NCBI GenBank assembly: GCA_005281725.1
Contig: SSBO01000059.1
Location: 1-19,139 of the forward strand
Direction: 5' to 3'
DNA length: 19,139 nucleotides
Source: Wuchereria bancrofti
Lineage: Eukaryota > Nematoda > Chromadorea > Rhabditida > Onchocercidae
The position numbers were made by a program, and so were the translations under genes. How positions within the stretch are numbered: position 1 is the stretch's first letter; each line of letters opens with the position of its first letter. The notes under the pieces were generated by a model, which ran no database searches, had not been told where the DNA came from, and was given only the letters and a program-made list of their open reading frames with translations. This document shows positions 1-8,531 of the stretch, one piece after another.

Positions 1-401
1 AAGCAACAACAAATTTGGTATTAACAGAAGGAGAAATATTTCTGTACGATGGACATAGGTTTGTGTCAGATTTTGAAACCGCAGAAAATTGCGCTACACA
101 AGACGAGAAATGCATCACCAACACTAGCATCGTTCTCTGGGACGTCGAACAAATAACAAGAAAATGTCTATATAGTGAGGTGGGAATCTTTAATGCTCAA
201 ATATATGAAAATCATTTTATTATAGACGAACTACAAACGTCATTCGTCTTTAGTAAGGAGAACAAAACATTTAAAAGTGAAAATTGCAATTTCACCAATC
301 CCAGTCTAATGAATGGTGACACTGTCATTGACATTGTGACGAAGATCGACACAATGTTAGAAGCAGGAGAAACCCGAACTTGGCATCCGCTTTACCCATA
401 G
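1..401 (+). pseudogene. Env-like glycoprotein remnant of an LTR retroelement, ectodomain part (5' truncated by window edge)
   Basis: The frame is open from the window edge (codons from base 3) to a TAG at 399-401, about 132 codons. The first ATG-like start at base 15 is really TTG, so this is an internal part of a longer gene. It has several cysteines (ENCATQDEKC near the start) and a block reading LWDVEQ..C...GIFNAQIY..HFIIDELQ that resembles the ectodomain of env-like third ORFs of nematode BEL/Pao elements; that comparison is from memory and tentative. The following part of the gene lies one frame away, so there is a frameshift near 395-405. The position just before a transmembrane part and an LTR supports an env-like role. 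Non-functional as it stands. Confidence 0.5.
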
Positions 402-405
402 GTAA

Positions 406-1167
406 ACTAATGATGATGAAACATATCAACAGGACAGTAGTGATCCCGAAAATACGAAGCTTCAATACTTCTTTGATAGTTTGCAACAAGACTTTCAATA
501 GCAACTAAAATTAGTGGAACGTGAGAATCGGAACAATCTGTTGTTATTAATCGAGTGGTTGTCAGTGTCTATTGATGCGAATCTATTGATGTAGAGAAAT
601 AACGTAATAGCTAAAAGAATAGACGGGAAATTATTAATTGCACCGTGTAAATCCAATTTGCTCAATTCGAAAATTATTGAAATTAAAGGCGGATTAATAA
701 GTAAATTTGAAATCGATAAAGTCAATGCAGTACTGGAAATACTAGCGCAGAATCAACGAATGATCAATCCGAATTTCAAACCACGAGAAACAACGAAATT
801 TTGGGACGAACTCAGTCAACAAGGAGAGGAATTATCATAGCTACTCGAAGAAGAATTTGAAACTACGACAGCGTATTTACAAGCCAAATTAGAGCAACTT
901 CTTTTACACTGGAAACTGATTATGATCGGACTGAATCTCTTGATAATATCAATTGTACTTATTGCCTTCAAGTCTTATTTCACATTAATTCATTCTATAT
1001 TTAATCTCTTATGTTTAGAAATCCAAACCATCAGAAGGTTGAAATTATTCCAATGGAAATTTTACGAACTCCTCCCGAATCCCTAGGAAAGGACACAGCA
1101 AACTCCAATTTATTACCAACCTTACGTACTACCAAATAACAACTTTCTCTGGTCGGGAGTGTTGTAA
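406..1167 (+). pseudogene. Env-like glycoprotein remnant, membrane-anchor part
   Basis: This is the continuation of the env-like gene in another frame (frame of base 406). The frame is interrupted by TAG codons at 499, 592, 838 and 1084 and finally ends in TAA at 1165-1167. Between the stops the sequence stays protein-like: a helical, charged region around 660-840, then one hydrophobic membrane segment at about 916-975 (LIMIGLNLLIISIVLIAF) followed by a basic cytoplasmic tail (about 1030-1083). A single anchor near the C-terminus and a tail running into an LTR is the usual layout of a retroelement env. Four in-frame stops and the upstream frameshift make it a pseudogene. Confidence 0.5.
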
Positions 1168-1625
1168 AAACAGCACACTTAAACTACATTCAAATCCTAA
1201 TACCCTTTGCCAGCTATTTAATCAATCAAACACCAAACAATTTCGCATCTATAATTAATCTAAGTCAAGATCTTTAAGTCATTAAGTTTATTACTTTCTC
1301 TTTCTCACTGCAAAAGACCAAGTGTTAATAATCTTTGTTTTTCATAAATCAAATCTCTCCCCTAGATCCAAACTGTCATTCACGGTATATAAGCTAGTAG
1401 ACATTCCCCCGAGGTTTTTTGGGCATTCATTCTTGGGATTCATCCTTTCGGTCATTCTTTGGTCATTCATTCCTTTCTACGTTTCTACGTTTTACTTTCT
1501 TCGATAATACCTTACTGCTTATAATCACATCATACCTTTCATTGCGCATTGCTTTGTTGGTTTAATTACCCAAGCATCATTTGAATCATTTGAAATCAAA
1601 CAAAATATCTGGCAGTCGATACACT
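1160..1625 (+). repeat. Probable 3' LTR of the retroelement (3' end approximate)
   Basis: Directly after the env-like tail the sequence begins TGTTGTAAAAACAGCAC, fitting an LTR that starts with TG after a short G/A-rich stretch (GGGAG). It contains a TATATAAG box at 1386-1393 and, downstream, a T/C-rich leader with repeated CATTC motifs. The end is placed near 1625 (GGCAGTCGATACA) only because it is a CA-ending point followed by a change in composition. The other LTR is outside the window, so neither the end nor the target-site duplication can be confirmed. Confidence 0.4.
1386..1393 (+). promoter_or_regulatory. TATA box within the LTR
   Basis: TATATAAG lies about 230 bp into the presumed LTR and is followed by a T/C-rich transcribed-leader-like stretch. 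It is the expected place for the retroelement U3 promoter. Confidence 0.4.
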
Positions 1626-3353
1626 CCACGATATTATCTGTAAAAAAAGAAAATTGTCGTATTATGAATGAGTCTCTAATGAAACAAAAAACCATTCCAA
1701 GATACTTTTATTCTTTCTTTTGAAGCATTATAAGAACTAATTTCTTAGTAAATTAAAAATAACATTGTGCAATAAGCAGGTTGGTAATCAAACCCAAGTA
1801 ATAGGAAATATTCTTGGCATAGGAAATCCCTCTAAAAAATTAAAAAGTAATGTGAATGAGTCATACGGGCACGTTACGAAATAATTCAACGACTAACAAG
1901 GACAGTATACCCATAAGAAATTAGTAACCGTTTACTATCACTCCGAGTTGAAACGTTTGCATGTCAATATATTTTAGTAAGTGAAAAGATGCATTTAGTA
2001 TTCACTGCAAAGATGATATACTTTACTGTGACACAGCATTACCACAAACTTTTATTTCCATATTATTGAAAAAAAAAAACCAATTTTTACAAACTATGCA
2101 GTGAATCCCTATAATCTTTAAAACCGTGAAAAGTATTGCTCACCGACGCAAAACCTTCACCTTGTGCACGATTTCGTTAGGTACAATTGACAAAGTTGAT
2201 ATTTTCACAATGACTTATTTAGTTTACAATATTCTCATACCTTTGCAAAAGCCAATCAAATATCATTCCAAAAAATGTGACAGATTTTTGCGCAAATCAA
2301 CAACATAATAACATTAGTAATCCAAAACAGCACAGCAAGAATTGTTTAAGAAAGAGGATTCAACAAATTATTAAAAGTAGCTGCAGTGCATGTTTTCTGT
2401 CCATCACATAGTTAAACCAGTAGTTTACATGAAATTTAGATTGTTTAACTTCTTTCACAGAAAAGTGAAAAAAGTTTCTTCCCAGTGTATAACCTGTGAA
2501 GGAATTACTTTTGCATTTTAATATATAAAAAATACGAGTAAAACATTTAAACCGAGCACAAACTCGGTTTAGTCACTCTCCAGTCCTCCACAGCCTTTTG
2601 GAATTGTAACAAATAAAGTTTAAATCCATTGTGTAATCAAACTTTTTCACTGATTAAAAAACATCGTAAATAGTTAAGTTTACTTCATAATAGAAGAGGT
2701 CAATGAAAAAGCGTTAAACATTTCCTTTTGAATTACTGGTAAAGTAAAGCCCTGAAAGAGTGTAATGAATAGCAATCCAAAGAAGTCCTTCATTTTAACT
2801 CGCATCTCAATGCACAAGTTATCCAAGTACATCATATATTCACTTATGAAAATATGAATGTGTCAGAATAATCTCGGTTTTCGCAAAATCAAACTAAAAC
2901 TTCTACAGAGATTCCCGTGAAAATTTCGTGGAGAAAATTTCTAGACTCACAATTTTTTGAAAATACCACAAACTGCAGTTTTGCAGTTTTTCTTTAGTAC
3001 TCTGAAATTGATGTTATGCCTTCAGAAAATGAAGAATGACACAGAATGAGGAAATAAGATTGCATTTTTGAGAAGGCAAAACAAAAAAATATTAAAAGAC
3101 CGAAGATTAAAAGATAAGTAAGTAGGCAAAGAGCATAACTGAGTCCTAAATGTGCAATTTCTGGTTAAGACAAAATATTTGGCAACAAATAGTCATCAGA
3201 AAAACTGAGAACTGACTACTGAGACAAGTTTAGGAAAGAATATTCATAATGATGACCTCATTTTCGTAGATTATACAAATTGAAGAAATTGCAACTTTTG
3301 TCTATGGACACCGAGTGGAGAAACAACGCAGGTCAAACAGCTTTACCTTTGTT
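1626..3353. other. AT-rich intergenic stretch, no gene supported
   Basis: I found no exon with credible splice sites on either strand. It holds homopolymer runs, an AATAAA at 2611-2616 on the plus strand (use unknown) and a perfect hairpin at 2548-2571. Part of it may be the 3' untranslated or downstream region of the minus-strand PKI gene. Confidence 0.5.
2548..2571. other. Perfect 9-bp inverted repeat
   Basis: TAAACCGAG and CTCGGTTTA are exact reverse complements with a 6-nt loop (CACAAA). The stem is richer in G+C than its surroundings. It is not the histone stem-loop consensus. Role unknown. Confidence 0.6.
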
Positions 3354-3599
3354 TCATTTTTTAGACAAATTGACGTAGTTACCTGTAGTATCACTTATAG
3401 TGCAACCATCTCGGCTAACTGTGTTCATTGATGATAAGAGTTCTGCAAGTTTTGCAGCACCAGGATCTATCCCTTCCGCGTCAAGTTCCGGAACAGCATT
3501 CCGTCTGCCACTACGTTCGGAATCGACAAAATTCTTCATTTGATCATCTTCAATCGTAATACCACCTTTCCCTTCTGCCACATCATCCATTTCGCCCAT
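3354..3599 (-). CDS. cAMP-dependent protein kinase inhibitor (PKI family), 81 aa
   Basis: PKI binds the free catalytic subunit of protein kinase A as a pseudosubstrate and, in vertebrates, helps export it from the nucleus. The protein has the motif F-V-D-S-E-R-S-G-R-R-N-A-V at residues 24-36 (bases 3530-3492). This matches the vertebrate PKI inhibitory segment with exact spacing: Phe10, Arg15, Gly17, Arg18, Arg19, Asn20, the non-phosphorylatable Ala21 and a hydrophobic residue at 22. About a dozen residues later, AAKLAELLSSM sits where the leucine-rich nuclear export signal is expected, with reduced hydrophobic spacing. Length fits the family (about 75 aa). The start is the ATG at 3599 (context ATAAAAATGGGC); the frame extends upstream only through TTG codons to a TGA at 3626-3624. 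A splice donor (CTACAG|GTAACT) after base 3383 could give a different C-terminus. Any 5' untranslated exon probably lies towards 4.3 kb. Confidence 0.87.
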   Translation of the reverse strand: MGEMDDVAEGKGGITIEDDQMKNFVDSERSGRRNAVPELDAEGIDPGAAKLAELLSSMNTVSRDGCTISDTTGNYVNLSKK

Positions 3600-4109
3600 T
3601 TTTATCACAATCAATGTCAAATATCACATTCAATGTGAATTATTAGCAATTATCATAAAGATTGCCATCAAATAGCCGAACTCACTGCATACCAATGCAA
3701 TCGTCGAAATACTGCAGTAATCGATAGCGTTACTCAATTCTGGAGTGATCTGTAAACAGAGCTAAATCAAACGATTACTTTTTTTAGTAAAGAGAATGTT
3801 TTGAGCAATTAATGTAAGGATAATTAGATGGAGGGTAGAGTTCAATATTGTTAGATAGTGTGAAGAACTAGCAAAACATCGGAATAAGTGTTATGGCGGG
3901 TGTTCAGTTACAATGACTGGATAAGTTGGAGTGTGATCTTATGATTGCCATATCGATAGAAAGATGCAGTGAGGCAAATAATCCTAGCAATTCAACAAAT
4001 GGAATGTTTCAAAAGTTTAACTTTTTTATAGCGTTTGAATGACTGTAAGAATAAAAGTAGAAATTGGGTTTGAGAGGATAACATTTGATAGCAATATGTA
4101 TGCTAGACA

Positions 4110-4400
4110 ATGCCGAACTACCCGACATTCGGTAACTGGGCCCATAGCAGTAGACGGTGCAGCAGGTGAAAAGAACTGGTCGACTGGGTGCACTGCGGTG
4201 CACAGAAGCACGTCTAACGAATCAATACTGCACGAGTGCTGCACGATGCGAGAGGAGGGAGTGCAGGGATGCGAATGACGCCCGGGTGGAAATGAAAGAG
4301 AGCTGCTAGGTGGGAGGGTGCTGGTTGATGAGTGTCACCAACTGGAATGACGTCGCAGTGACGTATTAGCTATTGGCTGGCATCTCATCTGATAGGACGA
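4110..4400 (-). promoter_or_regulatory. GC-rich island, likely promoter of the PKI gene
   Basis: G+C rises sharply here against very AT-rich flanks, with many CpG and TGCAC motifs and a GTGCAC-TGCG-GTGCAC inverted repeat at 4188-4203. It lies 500-750 bp upstream of the PKI start. Several overlapping frames are open here on both strands (up to 79 codons), which is expected of GC-rich DNA with few stops, and none looks like a known protein. Promoter function and direction are inferred from position and the CRE/CCAAT sites. Confidence 0.5.
4348..4376 (-). promoter_or_regulatory. Paired CRE-like sites with adjacent CCAAT box
   Basis: Plus strand TGACGTCG (4348-4355) and TGACGTAT (4359-4366) are CRE-like octamers, 11 bp apart, about one helical turn; on the minus strand the first reads CGACGTCA, 7 of 8 bases of the TGACGTCA consensus. 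ATTGG at 4372-4376 is CCAAT on the minus strand. A further TGACG half-site is at 4276-4280. CRE sites bind CREB/ATF factors, which are activated by PKA. Confidence 0.5.
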
Positions 4401-6126
4401 CAGGTAGTGATTATCTATGGACTAGCAGTCTTGTGAGGTTTCCGTTTGAATTTGTGATGAATTGCTAGAAATAGTCTAAAACAGTCAAAAGCTGATTTGA
4501 GGTACAGTCAAGTCGGAAGAAAAATTTTTATTCCTCTACATTTAACTCTAATAATGCGATAATCTAAAGTTGTTGAACTACAAATTTTGCGTACGTCAAG
4601 AAGTAAATTATTTAGTAATTAACCATGGTTCAGTCCCAAACTTTAACAAATGATTTTCTTAGCAAATCAGCTTAATTTTTGCAAAGAATAGTTGTTCAGT
4701 CGAAAATAAACTTTTCAAAATTGTTAATCAAAAATCGTTCCAAATAAAGTGGTTGTGGGCAAAAGTTTATAGGAAGTAATTTCTTTTGAAGCTTAGCGAA
4801 GTTGGTTAAATTAAAGCAGTTAAGTTTGAATCGCCATTTTATAAAGTTATTCGAAGATTTAGTGAAATTTGAAATTAGTTTGATAATTGTTAGACAATAT
4901 CTATCGATCTATACGGTAAGAGAATTTATCCGTCAGATTTTGAGAAAAAATAATAGCAGAACTCCAATTAGCAATGAAAAGTAAGGGTACATAGCAAATA
5001 GAAATTTGAAAATACTAAACTAAAATATTCACTAACATATCATAAATTGGAAATTAAACAAATTGGGGAACTGCGCATAGACCGGTTTATAGTGTAATAG
5101 TAAATTATGAAAGGAAAGAAATTTTCGTCACCTAAATTGAACAAAAATATCGGTGAGAATGTTTGTGATGTTAAAGTAATGAATCTTCTTGTGTTCTATC
5201 AATCATTCTATTTGAATTTTTTTGAGAATGCAGCAACACGTACGACACATTCACTTCGATATTTGAATAAGTAAGTAATACAATAACTTGAGCATTTGAA
5301 TAAAGAATAGATAGTATACAATGCAATAGAACAACAATTGAGTTGAAGAACTAACAGAAAAGAAAATCTTTTTGAAATTTATCCACTTTTCTAAATGGCT
5401 TTATTTTTTCACAGAAAGGAAAAATCAATATTTGAAATTTTTGCAATCAAAACTTTATTCAAAGCGCCAATTTTGAATTTCCTGTTTTTTTTTCATTATA
5501 TTGTATCACAAATGCATAAAATACATAATGAAGCAAGAAAAAAAGCAAATAGTGAAAAATAATTGACAAATAAATGATAATTGCTGCAACGAGTGATTTC
5601 ACTATCATCTTTTACGTTAATTTTGCTAAAATATAAACTTATTTGAATTTTTAGCCAGAGGAAGAGAGAGAGGGAAAGAGAAAGAAAGAAACAATGAATT
5701 TTTTCCTCTCTTTACTTTATGATATACATTTAATTTGAGGACAATTCCAGTGATGTTCGAACTCGAACGGAAGGAAAATAATCCCATAAATTAAGATATG
5801 ACCGGAATGAACTCATTCCTTTAATCTTTTTCACTTCTTTATATTTTCACCTGGTTAGCATATGATTTCAAGATTTCTTTTTGTTTAATTAAAAAAGAAA
5901 GAATTACGAATGACGCTGCGTCTATTCATTGTTCGCTTTGGTCGACAATGTTGACGCTGTAGCGATGTTACACAATCATCAAACTACTCATTTTAGACTA
6001 GACCAGATAACACAGTAACATACTATGTGATACAGATCTAATTTCGAATTTTATTTATAAAGCAGTGAGAAAATATTTCAAATAAAAAATTTACCCCGTC
6101 CAAGTGCCAAGGGATTTTAGAATAAT
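4401..6126. other. AT-rich stretch without a supported gene
   Basis: I see no gene I can defend. An open frame at 4802-4984 starts at TTG and has a donor-like ACG|GTAAGA inside it, but I could not connect it to another exon. A purine-only run lies at 5657-5691. A small patch of higher G+C at 5905-5965 has GACGCTG twice. Confidence 0.4.
5657..5691 (+). repeat. Purine-only low-complexity run (35 nt)
   Basis: A 35-nt run of only A and G (GAGAGAG and GAAAGAAA repeats), followed within 10 nt by a T/C-rich stretch (TTTTTTCCTCTCTTT) partly complementary to it. Simple repeat; no function evident. Confidence 0.7.
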
Positions 6127-6480
6127 TGGGCAGATAACTTTCTTCTCATTCATCATGATTTTCTTCATCAATTTGATGAAACAGCAGCTAAGTGGTATAT
6201 CCAAATAGAGTCGTAGTACCGGCAAATGCTAGAATAAGATTTCATTTCTGTTTACGTTTTAAGGAATTTTGGATAAAATGTGTAAGAAATTTTAAATCAT
6301 AACTAAATCATAAGAGAAGAATTTAATTTGGAAACTTTGGAAGGAAGCCTATTTTATCAGTGCAAAATTTCTGAAGGAGGAGTCATTAAGCCAAAGTAAA
6401 AGAAATGGGTAACACATTTAATGGTTGGAAGTAAATGAAGTGTCACTGAGAGGATTTGTGAAATGAAACTTGAGAGTGAA
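6127..6480 (+). pseudogene. Decayed retroelement gag-like remnant
   Basis: One frame, kept throughout, gives two Gag-like blocks separated by stops. The first (6127-6213) includes LHQFDETAAKWYIQIES; the pattern of a leucine-rich helix followed by AA-x-WY is typical of the Ty3/gypsy-type retrotransposon gag domain (L.G.A..WY). The second (6310-6393) reads EEFNLETLEGSLFYQ and is followed after one stop by KKWVTHLMVG. This resembles the later part of the same domain, in which an acidic E-s-l-E-y motif precedes a hydrophobic h-L-l-x-G-L motif. About nine in-frame stops of mixed type (TAG, TAA, TGA) show it is dead. No nucleocapsid, protease or polymerase is visible nearby. The family assignment is from motif memory. 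Confidence 0.45.
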
Positions 6481-6624
6481 CATAACTTCGATTTGGGAAA
6501 TGAATCTTTGAAGAGTATTAAAATAAGTGCAAACGAAACGATTCTGAAATCTCATATTGTTTGAAGTATTTTCAAGGAAATAAAACTTAGACCTAATCAA
6601 TTACAATGAAACCATAAAAAATCG

Positions 6625-6649
6625 ATTATTTTGTATCTTTTTATAAAAA
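6625..6649 (+). repeat. 25-bp direct repeat, copy 1
   Basis: Begins ATTATTTTGTATC and ends TATAAAAA; it is repeated exactly at 6917-6941, 292 bp downstream. Flanks do not match, so it is a short dispersed repeat, not a recent tandem duplication. Confidence 0.7.
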
Positions 6650-6916
6650 ATAAAGAAGTACACAACGTTACGATCGTCCACCAATGTAAAGAAAAATTTT
6701 GAATAAACTATCAGGATTTTCAATTTGTGCAGATCAGTTATATTCCAATCCATTTGTTGAAGATATATTGTTCGCGGCAAAAATTTGCATATGAAAATCA
6801 ACGGTCTCTTATTAATTCAACAATGTTTTGGAAGGCCTGAACATTGTGAGTTGTAGCGATCCCAGTAAGAAGCTATCTTGATTCGGTGTGAAGGAAGAGA
6901 AAATTTTGAATATTAA

Positions 6917-6941
6917 TTATTTTGTATCTTTTTATAAAAAC
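6917..6941 (+). repeat. 25-bp direct repeat, copy 2
   Basis: Exact second copy of 6625-6649. Confidence 0.7.
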
Positions 6942-7359
6942 TTTTTATGACAACAATAATTTCCTTCTAATTATTTAATTTCAAAGAAATCATCCGGTAA
7001 TCTATTAAGTTAACATCAAAAAAAAACTTTGGAGCGTAAAACAAATAATTAAGCGCCAAAAAATGAAGTCCCAAAAGAAATAACTAAGCAATTTGTTAAA
7101 ATTTTATATTTATACAGGAAAAGGAAAAAACTTCCATTTTTAAAAACGCAAATTTTGATAGTTTGCTGAAAAATTTCGAGACATTTATCCGTGTAGGAGG
7201 TTCTAATTGATTAATTTGCATAAGTGAACAGTTTAAATACACCTTAGATAATCGCATTTCATTTAATGGCTAAAAACTTATTTGAATATGACTGCTTGTA
7301 GTTGTTCTTTAAGGTAAGTTTTCTCACCTGCTGTGTAGGAAAAAACTCTCTCCTTTCTT

Positions 7360-7367
7360 TATATAAG
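7360..7367 (+). promoter_or_regulatory. TATA-like box
   Basis: TATATAAG after a CT-rich stretch (CTCTCTCCTTTCTT) and before a T/C-rich leader. Candidate promoter for the gene beginning at 8532; no other support. Confidence 0.3.
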
Positions 7368-7712
7368 AGACGCTTATCTGTTTATATAATTGTTTCCTAC
7401 TTTAATTTATATTCTTACCACGTTTATTCTCGTCGTTCGCGTTGTATTGTCAGTAGAACTGACTGTTGTTTCCCTTCTTCCCTTTTCTTCCTAATCCTTG
7501 AATTGTCGTTGAGTGTCGTAACTGTCGTTGGTTGTTTCTTTGCTTGTACGTCGTCGTTTAATGCAGGAATATTGTTCTTGCAGTTGTATTTCTCCACTCG
7601 TTGAATTTCTCTTCGTCGAATTCACGTCGTTTAATCTCAAACTTGGGTAATTAAACCATTTCTCTTTGTCGCTGTTAGTAACGAAAGATTATCCGTCTAT
7701 CAGTTAAAATGT

Positions 7713-7818
7713 CCTATGAACGCGTCGTCCTATTGGTGTCCTAAGAGCGAATCCCTATAACTCCTCCTCCTAACCGTTTTCCTCTACCTAAGCGCGCCCT
7801 AACACTACCGTCCCCTAA
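7713..7818 (-). repeat. Dense degenerate CCTAA / TTAGG tract
   Basis: Eight CCTA(A/T) pentamers in 106 bp (at 7713, 7729, 7740, 7754, 7769, 7787, 7798, 7814); on the minus strand these read TTAGG or ATAGG. Spacing is 11 to 18 bp, so it is not a regular tandem array. The nematode telomere unit is TTAGGC, but no perfect run of it is present. Confidence 0.4.
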
Positions 7819-8505
7819 CCCGCCGACCCGATGTAATATCCATAATAAGAAATTGCTCTGCTTATACTGCTGAGAACGCCTCTTTGTTGAGATCAAATCC
7901 ACATCGTTAATTTGCTCTTTTATTATCTGGTTGCTCCTTTCCCATTTTTGTATTGCCTGTTAGGTTGACTCCTTTGTTAGCGTCCTCCCTTGTTTATTTA
8001 TTAACAATAAGATCCTTTATACACTATACACAATCTCTTTCTTTAGTTACTGCATTAATACTTTCGGCCTATTTGCCGACATGTTGTGCTGCGCTAATTT
8101 AATTATAAGATACAAAACAATTAGAATTTGCAAAAAAAAGGAAAAAATTAAAATTAAAACAAAAGGTTCGATTCTCCAATTATTAGTTGGTGTACCTTTG
8201 TTAATACTATTAAAATATTCGATACAAGTTGAATACCCAGTCGACTTATTCCTTTTTTTTCCTTTTTTTTTTCTTTCCAATTCATATAATTCATTCTCTT
8301 CACTCAATCTTAATCTCGGACAATTCATTTTTACTTAGTGTCTGTTATCCTTATCATCAAGAGTGATCAATTACTGCTCTCTAACAAACTCAGTTATCAG
8401 TGGAAAGTAAAATAATTAGCGAGAAATGTAACGAAACAGACATGCAACATGAGCAACTTTAAATTGTGCATGATTTCGTTTTAAAATCAAAGTTAAATAT
8501 GGTTA

Positions 8506-8531
8506 ATTTTTCCAGAAAAGGAAATACAGCG
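8506..8531 (+). promoter_or_regulatory. Candidate spliced-leader trans-splice acceptor and short 5' UTR
   Basis: AATTTTTCCAG ends at 8515, followed by a 16-nt leader and an ATG at 8532 in good context (CAGCGATGG). A pyrimidine-rich acceptor a few bases before a start, with no coding upstream, is the usual arrangement of nematode trans-spliced mRNAs. A cis-spliced upstream exon is not excluded. Confidence 0.35.

Larger units (their letters stand above)
6481..7289. other. AT-rich stretch without a supported gene
   Basis: Open frames on the minus strand (6418-6600, 6601-6801) have random-looking, AT-biased composition and no splice partners. A 25-bp exact repeat occurs at 6625-6649 and 6917-6941. 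Confidence 0.4.
7290..8515 (+). promoter_or_regulatory. Pyrimidine-rich, CpG-containing stretch: possible promoter and outron of the downstream gene (or LTR-like)
   Basis: The plus strand is dominated by T and C and has many GTCGTT/CGTCG motifs between 7430 and 7640, unlike its flanks. A TATATAAG box at 7360-7367 precedes it and a strong donor-like TTTAAG|GTAAGT is at 7310-7316. Open frames here (7302-7604; 8081-8338 and its antisense) have low-complexity Leu/Phe/Ser composition and start at non-ATG codons, so I do not call them genes. It ends at an acceptor (TTTTTCCAG, ending 8515) just before the start codon of a plus-strand gene, as expected of an outron. A solo LTR of another retroelement is an alternative. 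Confidence 0.3.

Noticed and set aside
1610..1627. TGGCAGTCGATACAC as a possible primer binding site after the LTR
   Set aside because: A 3' LTR should be followed by host DNA, not by a primer site; I could not match it to a tRNA end, and no gag follows.
4039..4278. 79-codon ATG-started plus-strand frame (and two minus-strand frames) in the GC-rich island
   Set aside because: Stops are rare in GC-rich DNA, several frames are open together, and no protein family is recognised. Promoter features explain the region better.
4802..4984. 60-codon plus-strand frame with an internal GTAAGA donor
   Set aside because: It begins at TTG, lacks a clear acceptor and has no recognisable motif or partner exon.
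8165..8185. GGTTCGATTCTCC resembling a tRNA T-arm
   Set aside because: The flanking bases do not form a T-stem and no acceptor or anticodon arm can be folded around it.
8047..8338. Overlapping sense and antisense frames of 85 and 93 codons
   Set aside because: They mirror one another, are rich in Phe/Leu/Lys from T and A runs, and have no splice or family support.
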